Origin: Mangrovibacterium marinum
GTDB taxonomy: Bacteria > Bacteroidota > Bacteroidia > Bacteroidales > Prolixibacteraceae
DNA length: 48,801 nucleotides
Assembly (NCBI RefSeq): GCF_003046625.1
Contig: NZ_QAAD01000025.1
Location: 1-48,801, forward strand
Reading direction: 5' to 3'
Shown here: in pieces, positions 38,405 to 47,884 of the stretch
Layout: every line of letters starts with the position of its first letter
Numbering within the stretch: the stretch's first letter is position 1
The notes under the pieces: model-generated
The model's input: the letters and a program-made list of their open reading frames with translations, nothing else
What the model was told of the DNA's origin: nothing
Databases searched by the model: none
Translations under genes and position numbers: made by a program

Positions 38405-39109
38405 TTAAAACGTAATTAAGTTGCCGTCCTCATCGGTTAAAGGATCACCCGGGTGCTCCAGGTTATACACCCGAAGCGCTTCGGCCAACTGAATCTGGTA
38501 GTTTTTCAACTGTGCCCAGCTTAATACATCCGTGTCAAACGATCCGGTATTCAAGACATCGATAATGAAGCGATATTTTGTGAGACTGTACTCGCCAAAG
38601 AACTCTTCCAGGTCACTCCAATTATTGGGTTTCGACAGGATATCGGACCATTTCAGCAACAAGTGATTTTGCTCGTTCACTCCGACTCCGAAATCAGCAT
38701 TCCCTTTCACCTGAATGTACAAGCTCACTTGTGTTGCTTGCAATTCTTCGGTTCGGTTAACAACCACCGGAAGCGTTGCCGAATAGGAACCGGCAGGAAT
38801 GATCACCGATTCGGGGAAAGAATACATGCCGGTTTCGGCAGTCGATAAAGCCGGATCAATTTCAAACTCCGCTGTCCGGTCTGCATCCGAAGCCTCTCCC
38901 ATCACATAAACGGTAACCTCAAAAGTGGTGTCGGTAATTGTGGAACTGTAATTCGCGAATGAAAATTCCAGCGAATCGGTTCCAAGTGTCCATACTTCCG
39001 GCCCCTCCATTCTCAGCCGGGCTTCCGAGTTAAAATAAAACGGATCGTTTTCGCAGGCAACCAGCGCTATTAAAGCGGATATTGCCAGATATAGTTTTAA
39101 TCTTTTCAT
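38405..39109 (-). CDS. DUF4843 lipoprotein
   Basis: This protein has about 234 residues. The ATG at 39109 starts MKRLKLYLAISALIALVACEND, a standard lipoprotein signal; an ATG at 39127 would overlap the SusD stop. The body is beta-rich, with SLEFSFANYSSTITDTTFEV and a Calx-beta-like run of acidic strands (AEFEIDPALSTAETG). DUF4843 proteins regularly follow SusD and precede a PKD-like lipoprotein, as here, so this is a conserved accessory of that SusC/D type. Its function is unknown, but surface binding beside SusC/D is likely. Confidence 0.88.
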   Translation of the reverse strand: MKRLKLYLAISALIALVACENDPFYFNSEARLRMEGPEVWTLGTDSLEFSFANYSSTITDTTFEVTVYVMGEASDADRTAEFEIDPALSTAETGMYSFPESVIIPAGSYSATLPVVVNRTEELQATQVSLYIQVKGNADFGVGVNEQNHLLLKWSDILSKPNNWSDLEEFFGEYSLTKYRFIIDVLNTGSFDTDVLSWAQLKNYQIQLAEALRVYNLEHPGDPLTDEDGNLITF

Positions 39110-39126
39110 TGTTCCTGGTTTTAACA

Positions 39127-40575
39127 TTAGCGGTTGCCAAATTCAACTTCATTATCCGGCATCGGCCAAACGTACACCGCATTGTTGGCTGCAACCGATG
39201 AACCCTCAATGGTGCCAATATTCAAGCGTTTGTAGTAAAAGAACAGCTGTCCTTCACCTAAAAACTCCTTGCGGTATTCCTTAAAAATTTCTTCCTGAAT
39301 TTCAGTAGCAGTCAGGCTTTCCGGCAATTCATTATCGGTTGAAATATTTCGGTACGAACGCACTTCATTCAACAACTCGACGGCACGCGCCGGATTGGTT
39401 TCCTTTTCGGCTTCGGCCGCGATGTAGTAAATTTCCGACTTGCGAATTACCGGCATCATGTCTTTAAAATCATCATACTGGTGATATTTCCAGAGATACT
39501 GATTTTCGCCGTCGTACTGAAAACCGAACAAGGAGCGGAAATCATTTCCCAGCCCTTTCGAGGATTTCTCGAAGATTTTATCCAGACTTTCTTCCGTAAA
39601 GTAGAATGAATTTGCACCAGCCTCCTCGGTGAAATAAGCGTCAACATAGTCCAGCATATCCGGAATATTCAGCCGAAAAACCAACTCCGGCGTATAAAGG
39701 CGGTTCACCTGATCGTTGGGTGGGCCCTGTACTTGGGTAAAGTGTACCCAGCCAGCGGGTGAGCTATTTCCATCTTCGTAGTCGGTGATCACTTCTTCGG
39801 CTACTTCTGCCGCATTGGTTAAATCACCTTTCCAAAGGTAGGCCCGGGCCAGAGTTTGCTTTGCCGCATAATAGTTGAAAAAGTAATGGCGCTCCTCTGA
39901 AAATGAATACGGACTATCACCAATACGCAGCGAGTCGGTTTGTAAATAACTAACAGCGTCTTCCAAATCAGCAATAATCAAATCCATCGTTTCATCAACC
40001 GTTTTTTGCGGTGTTATTGAAGGATCATAAGCAGTTACATAAGGTACAGCCAATGCTTGTGCATTGCTGGCCGGGCTTGGTGAAAAAGCTTTCAGCAATT
40101 CGAAATGTAAAAATGCCCGCAGGCCTAAAGCCTCTCCGCGATACAGATTGTAATGGTTCGCCGTAAATATGGTCGAATCAACGGTATTGTAATACTCCAG
40201 CATCACGTTCAGATTGGCAATACAATTGTAAGCCGTACTCCAGACATTGTTGATTCGTGATTTAACTCCCGAGTTCTCGTAATCGTATTGGGCTGCATAC
40301 CGATAGGTATTCGTCGCGTCCATATCGTAGTTTTGCGACAGGACCTCGGCCAGGCCAAAAGTCATTTCGCGACCATACAAAGCTCCGGTTGCCATTTCGG
40401 AGTACACACCGGTCAATTGGTCGTAGAATCCGCTCTCGCGGCTGAAATGCTCGTCGGTAAGGATTTGGGATTTCGGGCTAACATCGAAGTAGTCCGAGCA
40501 GGAAGCCATCGACAGGGCCAGTACGCTGCCTGCGAATAGTTTACCCGTTATTTTTAGTATTGAAAATCGTTTCAT
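39127..40575 (-). CDS. SusD/RagB family nutrient-binding lipoprotein
   Basis: This 482-residue protein has a lipobox at Cys26 (LALSMASC) followed by SDYFDVSPKSQI, typical of SusD/RagB. Helical TPR-like segments include YRGEALGLRAFLHFELLKAF (about 143-162) and QTLARAYLWKGDLTNAAEVAEE. The C-terminal region has the family block EEIFKEYRKEFLGEGQLFFYYKR. SusD proteins sit as a lid on the SusC transporter and bind the incoming ligand. The gene is 12 bp downstream of its SusC partner. Neighbouring genes suggest a RagB-like peptide role rather than a glycan role, but binding residues cannot be read from sequence. Confidence 0.95.
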   Translation of the reverse strand: MKRFSILKITGKLFAGSVLALSMASCSDYFDVSPKSQILTDEHFSRESGFYDQLTGVYSEMATGALYGREMTFGLAEVLSQNYDMDATNTYRYAAQYDYENSGVKSRINNVWSTAYNCIANLNVMLEYYNTVDSTIFTANHYNLYRGEALGLRAFLHFELLKAFSPSPASNAQALAVPYVTAYDPSITPQKTVDETMDLIIADLEDAVSYLQTDSLRIGDSPYSFSEERHYFFNYYAAKQTLARAYLWKGDLTNAAEVAEEVITDYEDGNSSPAGWVHFTQVQGPPNDQVNRLYTPELVFRLNIPDMLDYVDAYFTEEAGANSFYFTEESLDKIFEKSSKGLGNDFRSLFGFQYDGENQYLWKYHQYDDFKDMMPVIRKSEIYYIAAEAEKETNPARAVELLNEVRSYRNISTDNELPESLTATEIQEEIFKEYRKEFLGEGQLFFYYKRLNIGTIEGSSVAANNAVYVWPMPDNEVEFGNR

Positions 40576-40587
40576 AATCGTTCCGGA

Positions 40588-43500
40588 TTAAAAGGTTGCT
40601 TGAATGGTGAAAGTTGCATTACGGGCAAACGGATACGAGGTACCACGTTCGGTTTTCACGGATGAGATCACGAAGATGTCGTTCAGGTTGACGCTCAATC
40701 GCAATTGTTGCAAGAAAGATTTTTGAACCAGGCTCGTCTCGCGGAAATCGTAGTAAACGTTCACCGACGAAAGTGTCAGCGTGTTGTTATCTTCCACAAA
40801 GCGAGTGGTCGGGCGCGTGTAACTTTTATCGGTGATGGCCTTGAAGCGGGCTAAATCACCTTCTTGCTGCCAACGATCGGTAAACACTCTTCGATCAACA
40901 TTATAGGCAACATCAGCATTTTCAACTTTGTCCACCAAGGTTGAATTGTAAATCTGACCACCCAAGCGGTAGTAGAATGAGATGTTACAACCGATGTTTT
41001 TAAATTCGCCGCTGATGCCCAGGTTACCGGTTACATTAGGCATGGCATCGCCTGCGGCAATCTGGTCGTTGGCATCCCACTCGTAGGTTGTTGTACCATC
41101 TTTCTTCACAAAAATTTCCTGTCCGTTTTGCGGATCAATTCCTAAAGACTGCACCGCCCAAATTGTATTGATCGACTGCCCTTCAACGTAACGAACCGAT
41201 GGCGTTGTGATGTCGTCGTAGTTTGTCGATGTTTCAGCTTCACTTTTGGTTTCATCCTGCGTGTCGTTGAAAGCTTTCAAACTGTTCGAAATCTCTTTCA
41301 ATTTGTTTTTGTTATGAGCAACCGACACGTACAAATTCAAGAAGTCACGACTTGTTTTGCTTTGATAAGCCCGCACATTCAGGTTGGCTTCAATCCCTTT
41401 GTTCTCCGTTTTACCCAGGTTGGCCCGGTAATAGCCAAATCCGGTTGACGGCGGAAGAGTCACATCGGTTAACATATCTTCTGTATTTGCGACATAGTAG
41501 TCAAAACGTCCACTAATACGGTTATGCGCCAAAGCAAAATCAAGACCGACACTCTTGTCGTATTTTGACTGCCATTTCAGATCAGGATTAGCCAAACTTA
41601 CAAGATACGAACCGATATTTCCGTAATAACTTGTATTTGTATAATATCGCAGGGTCGATAGGGCTTCGTAAGTATTAAACCCTTGAGAACCGGTGTACCC
41701 AACCGAGAAACGCAGCTTTAGCAGGCTAATAAAGGGGCTGTCGGCCAGGAATGTTTCCTTGTGCATGTTCCATCCGGCACCTAGCGACCAAAATGTTCCC
41801 CAACGTTTATTGCTGCCGTATTCCGACGAACCGGACAGACGATAGTTGGCATCAAACAAATAACGCTCGTCGAAAGAATAGTTCGCCGACAGTAAAGCTC
41901 CGGCAGTATGGCTGATCCCTTCTGTTCCGGTTGGCTTGCCGCCTTCAGCATACTGCACGGCAAAAATAATATGATCCATGTAGTCATTCGGGAAGCCTTC
42001 AGCACTGTAGGCAACCCGGTCGTAACTATTGCTGGCAAAATTAACCTGACCGTTCGTAAACAGCAGGTGCTTTCCTTTCACAAACGAATAGTTTACACCC
42101 ATATCGCCATTTATATAATGTGTCCGTCCATTTGATTGAACGTAACTTCCTTTTTTCAGGACATCAGTGTAATTCAGGAAATCAGTATGAGAAGCCGGTT
42201 TAAACAGGTCAGTTCGGGATTCTTTAGCGCTAACGCCCAAACGACCAACCACTTTCAATCCTTGCCGGACTGTCCACTCACCATAGAAGTTGTTGGAGAT
42301 ATCGGTATAGGTTGAACGATCTGTTGTATTGATCGTTGTGTTCCAGATTGGGTTTGCTTCCAGTGTTCCGTTATAGTTATATGACTGGACCATATTGCCA
42401 TTCTCGTCGTACAAGCGACTGTAAGGGTTCATCAGCGCGTACTGACTGAAGGTCCCATAAGGCGAATTATTACTTTCATTATAAGTAACAGCCAAACGGT
42501 TACGAAACAAGATGTTCTTTTTACGGTAAGTTAAGGTAATGCCACCGGCAAAAGTCTCGCGATCAGAGCCTTTCATGGCACCGGCAACGTTGTTGTAAAA
42601 AAGGTCGACACCGTAGAGCATGACATCGTCGCCACCATCGATATAAACCGAGTGCTTTTGGCCAACGCCTGTTCGTACAGGTTGCGCCAGCCAATCGGTA
42701 TCCACCCCGCGCAAAACTTCCAGCATTTTATTGTTGTACGTTTTATTCAGCGACAATTGCGTGACATAGTTGTCGGAGCTGTAAAGGCCGGCCAAACGCT
42801 CAACTTCGAGCTTTTCAGCAGCGTTGGCCAGATCGTAACTGGTCAGATCGGGCATCTCAAGCGACAAGCCACCATTGTAAGTTACACGAAGCTTGCCTCC
42901 TTCGGGCCGGCGTGTTTCAACAACGACCACCCCATTCGCACCCTTTGAGCCGTAAATTGCTTTTGCAGTAGCATCTTTCAACAGGGTGATGCTCTCAATC
43001 ATATTGATGTCCAGGTCCTTTACCTTTTCTATCGTGGTTTCGAAACCATCTAAAATGAAAAGCGGTTGGTTTGGATCATTTTCATACTGGCTTTGAAAGT
43101 TTTGCGAAATTGAACTGGTTCCGCGCATCTGATAGGTTGCAGTGGCATTCGGATCGGACCCGGCAGCAAGGTTGTCAACTTTCACAAACGAAGGATCGAT
43201 ATTTGCCAGGCCACTCAAAACGTTTTGCGTACTCATTTTCAGCAACTCGTCGCGTTTAACTGTCGTCACAGCGCCTGTGTATGTGTTGGCTTTACGGGTA
43301 AAAGCCCCGGTTACAACGACCTCCGAAACGTCTTGCGTGTCCGGCTTCAGGGTTAAACTGATTTGTGACTGACCATCGACAGCAACTTCTTCGAGTTTCA
43401 TTCCGATGAATGAAAACTGAATGACCGCATCAGCCGGGAAATCCGCTTTCAGGCTGTAATTCCCTTTGTCGTCGGTAAACACACCAATGTTGGTGCCTTT

Positions 43501-43950
43501 CAACCGAACCGTTACCCCGGGAATTGGCTGGTTGTTGGAGTCAACCACCCGGCCCGTGATCACTTTCTTTTCCTGAGGCAACTGGTCGGTTTGCTCCATC
43601 TTGCGGATCACAATCACATTCTGCTCCACCACATAGGTCAGCCCGGTGCCTTGTAAACAGCTGGCCAAGGCATCCTGCACCGTTTCGCCGGAGATGTTCA
43701 CATTGATTTCTCCGACTGCCTTCAATTCTTCCGCATTGTAAGCGAAAATAAATTCCGACGATTTCTCCAACTCCCAGATAACCTCTTGGAGCGAAGCATT
43801 CTTCATCGTCAACCTGATGACATTATTTTGCATCATCGCATAAGCCTTTCCATTGGAAATGAAAGGAATAAGCAGCAACAGCAAGCATAGCTTAAGCGCG
43901 TACTTCCTCATTTCGCCACGGGGGCAAACATTACAGAGTTTTCTTTTCAT
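40588..43950 (-). CDS. SusC/RagA TonB-dependent outer membrane transporter with STN domain
   Basis: This 1120-residue protein has a signal region to about residue 38. An ATG at residue 14 (MRKYALKLCLLLLLIPF) gives a cleaner signal peptide. Residues about 42-117 form an STN (secretin/TonB short N-terminal) domain, which marks transporters that signal to an ECF sigma through FecR. Residues about 128-205 form the CarboxypepD_reg-like domain (ITGRVVDSNNQPIPGVTVRL), the plug is about 210-350 (VLSGLANIDPSF; LKDATAKAIYGSKGANGVV) and the rest is the 22-strand barrel, ending in aromatic FTIQATF. The sigma and anti-sigma genes lie directly upstream, so the whole signalling chain is present. Confidence 0.96.
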   Translation of the reverse strand: MKRKLCNVCPRGEMRKYALKLCLLLLLIPFISNGKAYAMMQNNVIRLTMKNASLQEVIWELEKSSEFIFAYNAEELKAVGEINVNISGETVQDALASCLQGTGLTYVVEQNVIVIRKMEQTDQLPQEKKVITGRVVDSNNQPIPGVTVRLKGTNIGVFTDDKGNYSLKADFPADAVIQFSFIGMKLEEVAVDGQSQISLTLKPDTQDVSEVVVTGAFTRKANTYTGAVTTVKRDELLKMSTQNVLSGLANIDPSFVKVDNLAAGSDPNATATYQMRGTSSISQNFQSQYENDPNQPLFILDGFETTIEKVKDLDINMIESITLLKDATAKAIYGSKGANGVVVVETRRPEGGKLRVTYNGGLSLEMPDLTSYDLANAAEKLEVERLAGLYSSDNYVTQLSLNKTYNNKMLEVLRGVDTDWLAQPVRTGVGQKHSVYIDGGDDVMLYGVDLFYNNVAGAMKGSDRETFAGGITLTYRKKNILFRNRLAVTYNESNNSPYGTFSQYALMNPYSRLYDENGNMVQSYNYNGTLEANPIWNTTINTTDRSTYTDISNNFYGEWTVRQGLKVVGRLGVSAKESRTDLFKPASHTDFLNYTDVLKKGSYVQSNGRTHYINGDMGVNYSFVKGKHLLFTNGQVNFASNSYDRVAYSAEGFPNDYMDHIIFAVQYAEGGKPTGTEGISHTAGALLSANYSFDERYLFDANYRLSGSSEYGSNKRWGTFWSLGAGWNMHKETFLADSPFISLLKLRFSVGYTGSQGFNTYEALSTLRYYTNTSYYGNIGSYLVSLANPDLKWQSKYDKSVGLDFALAHNRISGRFDYYVANTEDMLTDVTLPPSTGFGYYRANLGKTENKGIEANLNVRAYQSKTSRDFLNLYVSVAHNKNKLKEISNSLKAFNDTQDETKSEAETSTNYDDITTPSVRYVEGQSINTIWAVQSLGIDPQNGQEIFVKKDGTTTYEWDANDQIAAGDAMPNVTGNLGISGEFKNIGCNISFYYRLGGQIYNSTLVDKVENADVAYNVDRRVFTDRWQQEGDLARFKAITDKSYTRPTTRFVEDNNTLTLSSVNVYYDFRETSLVQKSFLQQLRLSVNLNDIFVISSVKTERGTSYPFARNATFTIQATF

Positions 43951-43998
43951 ACTAACAAATTATGGTTTTGGGTAAATTTTTCTTGTCGTTTCGACTAT

Positions 43999-45180
43999 TT
44001 AATGAGATGCGTGACGGACCGTGATTACCCGATCATTAATCGACATGGTTAGTAAACCATTTGCCTCAAACACCTTCAACAGAGGTTCGATGTTGCTGTA
44101 CCGATCTAAATTACAGCCGAAGGTCATTTTCCGCAGATCGTCGTCTTCATAAATGACCTTTACATCATACCAACGCTCTACATTGCTCATAATTTCGTCG
44201 AGAGGACGGTCGCGGAAACGAATGCGTCCATTGCGCCAGGCTGTTGCAAAGGATACATCGACCGTCTGTTTCGTTAACCGACCCGACCGGATCTCCAAGG
44301 CAGCCTGTTCCCCGGGAACCAAGATTGTACTTTCTCCATCGGCGGTGCTTGCACTAACCGAACCATTCACCAGCGTGGTATATACTGCGGGTTCATCTTT
44401 GTAAGCTGAAATGTTGAACTCGGTTCCCAGCACACGAACATCCATTCCCCCGGCATTGACAATAAACGGCTTGGCTTTGTTGTGGGCTACTTTAAAATAA
44501 GCCTCGCCCTCCAGTTCCACTTTCCGGATATTACCCTCAAAATTGACCGGAAACCTGAGGCGCGAATCGGCGTTCAGGGAAACCTCTGTCCCGTCACTCA
44601 GCGTCAAAACGTATTCGCCTCCGCGCGGCACAATTAGTTGGTTATACACCGGTTTGGCTGCCTTTTCTGTTTTTAACTGTTCGTAGGCCAAGTGTTTTTC
44701 AGAAAGCTTTAGCTCTGCTCCTGTTTCAACCCGCAGCGCATTTTCCTCGATATCATTTAAACGAATCGCTTTTCCATTGTCCAGAACAAGTGTTGCCTGG
44801 CTAAATCCGGGTGAGATTTCAGGCAGCTCATTTCGTTTAAATACGTTCAAATTATCGCTAAACAAATAGCCCATGACGATTGCAATCGGTAAAATCACGG
44901 CTGCTGCATATTTGATCCAGACCGGCATCAGGCGGCGCTGCTTCTTACCACGCTGCTTTTTCTTTAAACCAGCCCAAGCCGATTTGGAGTCGATCTGTTT
45001 CAGCGCTTCAAGTTTTTTTAATTTGAAAGGCTCGGCGGAAATCTGAGCATACCACTCCCGATTCTCTTCCGACTCGGCCAACCAACCGTCTAAGACAGAC
45101 TGTTCCTCTTGGTTCAGCTGCCCGGCCAACGACTTTCCAACCAAGGCTGCAATATCAAAATGGTACTTTTCAAGACTCAT
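43999..45180 (-). CDS. FecR family anti-sigma factor
   Basis: This 393-residue inner membrane protein has a cytoplasmic N-terminus (1-85) with LNQEEQSVLDGWLAESEENREWY, the anti-sigma part. One membrane segment (about 86-107; VWIKYAAAVILPIAIVMGYLF) follows. The periplasmic FecR domain (about 180-275) has LIVPRGGEYVLTLSDGTEVSLN and VKVAHNKAKPFIVNAG-like strands, and the C-terminal DUF4974 domain (about 315-390) has FRDRPLDEIMSNVERWYDVKV. The periplasmic end should touch the STN domain of SusC and release the sigma factor when ligand binds. Gene order sigma, anti-sigma, SusC is the usual one. The 200-bp gap after the sigma gene may hold a promoter, but I saw no clear element. Confidence 0.95.
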   Translation of the reverse strand: MSLEKYHFDIAALVGKSLAGQLNQEEQSVLDGWLAESEENREWYAQISAEPFKLKKLEALKQIDSKSAWAGLKKKQRGKKQRRLMPVWIKYAAAVILPIAIVMGYLFSDNLNVFKRNELPEISPGFSQATLVLDNGKAIRLNDIEENALRVETGAELKLSEKHLAYEQLKTEKAAKPVYNQLIVPRGGEYVLTLSDGTEVSLNADSRLRFPVNFEGNIRKVELEGEAYFKVAHNKAKPFIVNAGGMDVRVLGTEFNISAYKDEPAVYTTLVNGSVSASTADGESTILVPGEQAALEIRSGRLTKQTVDVSFATAWRNGRIRFRDRPLDEIMSNVERWYDVKVIYEDDDLRKMTFGCNLDRYSNIEPLLKVFEANGLLTMSINDRVITVRHASH

Positions 45181-45381
45181 ATATTCTTTTTTATTTTCTG
45201 CATTGACAATCCTATAACACTTGGATACAAAAACAGGGTACGTCGAAAATTATCTTTTTTGTAATATTCTTAAAAAAGGTCGATAAATTGCCACAAATAC
45301 AGCCCTTCAGGTTTCAATAAAGTGAAATTAACGCCCCCAAAGTCACATTGTGAAAACGAGAATGAATGGTCGGGATATTTT

Positions 45382-45951
45382 CTACTGAAACAAAATGCAA
45401 GACACCAGAAAAACCAGCAAACTCTGCTCGTTCAGGCTTTCCCGTAATTTTTTGTAAGCTCGCTTTTTATACGCCTGGACCGCGTGTTCCGAGAGTTCCA
45501 TTTTTTCGGCAATTTCGCTGTTTTTGAGCCCCATCAAGGCATGTTTAATCACCAATCGCATTTGCGGGGGCAATTGCTCCACTGCCTGGTAAAGAATGCG
45601 GTAAGCTTCTTCTTCCATTAGGTATTGAAGAAATTTTTCGTCCGCCTCAACGTCGGCTCCTTCTTGAATTTTTGCCAGTTTTTTGCGGTCGCGCAGGTAG
45701 TTCAAACAGCTATTGCGGGTAACAAGGTATAGATAGGATTTAATTTTGTAAGCATGATCGAAGTCGATGTGTTTATCCCAGTACTTTATGAAGGTATCCT
45801 GAACAATATCTTCCGCAGCATGCTGGTCTTCGACGTATTTCAAGGCAAACAAACAGAGCGAAGGGTAGAAATGATCGAAAAGCGAATGAAACGCAATTTC
45901 ATCTCCTGCTTTTAGTCTCCCTACCAGTAATTCAATTCCCTGTATGCCCAT
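45382..45951 (-). CDS. ECF RNA polymerase sigma-70 factor
   Basis: This 189-residue sigma factor carries only regions 2 and 4, as in ECF types. Region 2 (about 20-85) includes SLFDHFYPSLCLFALKYV and AAEDIVQDTFIKYWDK. Region 4 (about 125-180) includes LPPQMRLVIKHALMGLKNSEIAEKMELS with the helix-turn-helix. It belongs to the Bacteroidota sigma-70 family paired with FecR and STN-type SusC proteins. It should drive the transport operon downstream when released by FecR. Confidence 0.95.
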   Translation of the reverse strand: MGIQGIELLVGRLKAGDEIAFHSLFDHFYPSLCLFALKYVEDQHAAEDIVQDTFIKYWDKHIDFDHAYKIKSYLYLVTRNSCLNYLRDRKKLAKIQEGADVEADEKFLQYLMEEEAYRILYQAVEQLPPQMRLVIKHALMGLKNSEIAEKMELSEHAVQAYKKRAYKKLRESLNEQSLLVFLVSCILFQ

Positions 45952-46174
45952 GTTCCAATAACAAATTCGGCTTAATAATAGTTAAAATTTGGGAGAGGCT
46001 CTCTGTGAATCCGAAAAACACTCCTTCGGGTTAAGCCAATGTAACCTGCTGTTTCCGGTACCGGATCATAAACGGACTCCCGTAAATACCGATATGCCCG
46101 GACAGCAAAAATTTGCATTCCATTCTACTCTCGTTCAGCATAAAATAACCGGGAAATAGCAAAACAGCCTGCCG

Positions 46175-46227
46175 AATCTGACATAGCTGAGTTGCAAAGT
46201 GCAACTCAGCTATGGAAAAGGCAGATT
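46175..46227 (-). terminator. Long perfect hairpin after the clan GH-G-like gene
   Basis: CATAGCTGAGTTGCA (46182-46196) and TGCAACTCAGCTATG (46200-46214) form a perfect 15-bp stem with a 3-nt loop. AATCTG/CAGATT arms (46175-46180 and 46222-46227) extend it across an internal loop. It begins a few bases after the stop of the gene at 46234. A T-run does not follow directly, so it may act as an mRNA 3' stabiliser, a weak or bidirectional terminator, or a protein site upstream of the sigma gene. Confidence 0.6.
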
Positions 46228-46233
46228 ATTCTC

Positions 46234-47853
46234 TTAGAATTTGTTTTTCCCTTTTTGAATTATCAGCTGTTCCCCGCCTCCATCCCAAAACAGGTTGAGC
46301 TTTAGCTCTATGTTCGATTCTATTTCAAGAACAGGCTTTTCTGATGGTGAATTTCTTGTAAAACATTTAAACGAAAGCAAGCCCTCCTTCCCCATTGGAT
46401 ATCTTTCAATACCATGCTCCTCTAAAAGGTTAATCTTCCAATTAACGCTTTTTTCAGGCAAATTGACGTTGATTCCGAATACACCTTCAAAAAGCACAGC
46501 AATTGGAGGCAAGCCTGTCCATCCTACAAAATCGGGGCGTGCTAACAGGCCTGGGTTTGCACTTTCCGGTGCATAATACTCCCAAAAGGTTCCGGTATCT
46601 CTGAATACCTGAAGAATCTGATCGTGATGCCGACGTGCAATGTTAAAAGCCTGCTTATCATAGCCGTTTTTCTGAAGCCCTTTAATAATCATGAAATTTG
46701 TTGGGGCCCAGATTCCTCCCTGCCAGTACCGACCATCAGTTTGATATTTTTCATGGTCGGCAGAAAGAGAAGGAACCGGAAATTTGCGATTAAATGTATT
46801 TGTGTCATTCAGATGATTTACAAGTTTATCCAATTGGGATTTATCCAACACATCGGCAAGCAAAGCCCAATACGCACCTACCCCTTTTGTAATACTCAGG
46901 CTTCCGTCGGCAAAGCTGTCATATAAAAAGCCAGATTTCTCATCCCAAAGATGTTCTCTAATGTAAGAGCTCAGTAGGCCTATTTCATCTTCAATATCTT
47001 CAATTTCCTGCCAGCGCTCAAGTACAAAACCAAATTTCAATAATATTTTATCTACCATCAATTGCTGTAAACAGGCATCAAGCCAAACCATGTGCCCATG
47101 ACTGTATATTAGATTATACTCTTTAGGAACACGTGGCATATTGTCCATGCCTGTTCCCCAACCGCTGGTCCAGTACGATCCGTCTCGCCAGGTACGGTTC
47201 AGACGCAACCAACGACTAAATGCAGCTAACGCAGGGAAGATCATGTTCACACGGTCCCAATCGCCAAAATGGTTGTAATATTCCAATTCAGACCACGGAA
47301 TAATATTGGGGCCAGTACTTACCGGATCGTAACGATGAAAAGCATCATCGCCGGAAGCCATAATTTCACGGCAGATAAAACCGTCGAGATGCTGTAGAGA
47401 GTAAAAATTATTGAGTGTTTGCTGAAAAGGGAATAAACGACTTCCATAACGGGCAAACATGGTAATAAAGGCAGAATCCCACATAAAAATATTACCATTG
47501 TATGCCGTATCAAGGTAGCTCGAAACAAATCCTGAACCAGGTTCCGGTTTACGAACATGACCAATCCCTATTTCCCAAGCTTTCCAATACATATCGATGG
47601 CGTCATCGTGTCCTTTCCAGAAAGGAGACGGTAATACTTTCTTCCCATTTTCAAATGACGGTGGCTCTATCAAATCAGGATCCATTCGCCGGAATTCATT
47701 TTCTGCAACAAAACTGTTTTTTACATAGGTATTTTTATATGGCAATTTATACTCTGATTTTCTTTCTTCGGCTTTAAGTACGATAGGAGCAAGAGACATT
47801 GCAGATCCTGCCAGCGCGCTTTTCTTCAAAAAGTTACGTCGATTTGTTCTCAT
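46234..47853 (-). CDS. Tat-exported (alpha/alpha)6 glycosidase, clan GH-G-like (GH37/GH63 relatives)
   Basis: This 539-residue protein has a twin-arginine signal (RRNFLKKSALAGSAMSLAPI), so it is exported folded. The body shows the (alpha/alpha)6 pattern of trehalase and GH63 enzymes: NIFMWDSAFITMFARYG (121-137), SGWGTGMDNMPR with the likely general acid D237, YWQGGIWAPTNFMIIKGL, and TFWEYYAPES with PDFVGWTGLPP near the C-terminus, which should supply the base. Clan GH-G enzymes hydrolyse alpha-glucosides, alpha-mannosides or mannosylglycerate-type compounds, and I cannot choose among these. A ROK kinase gene lies 31 bp upstream, so the released sugar may be phosphorylated by its neighbour. 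Confidence 0.8.
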   Translation of the reverse strand: MRTNRRNFLKKSALAGSAMSLAPIVLKAEERKSEYKLPYKNTYVKNSFVAENEFRRMDPDLIEPPSFENGKKVLPSPFWKGHDDAIDMYWKAWEIGIGHVRKPEPGSGFVSSYLDTAYNGNIFMWDSAFITMFARYGSRLFPFQQTLNNFYSLQHLDGFICREIMASGDDAFHRYDPVSTGPNIIPWSELEYYNHFGDWDRVNMIFPALAAFSRWLRLNRTWRDGSYWTSGWGTGMDNMPRVPKEYNLIYSHGHMVWLDACLQQLMVDKILLKFGFVLERWQEIEDIEDEIGLLSSYIREHLWDEKSGFLYDSFADGSLSITKGVGAYWALLADVLDKSQLDKLVNHLNDTNTFNRKFPVPSLSADHEKYQTDGRYWQGGIWAPTNFMIIKGLQKNGYDKQAFNIARRHHDQILQVFRDTGTFWEYYAPESANPGLLARPDFVGWTGLPPIAVLFEGVFGINVNLPEKSVNWKINLLEEHGIERYPMGKEGLLSFKCFTRNSPSEKPVLEIESNIELKLNLFWDGGGEQLIIQKGKNKF

Positions 47854-47884
47854 TTGTCGTTTTTAAATTAATGTTCAACTTCGG

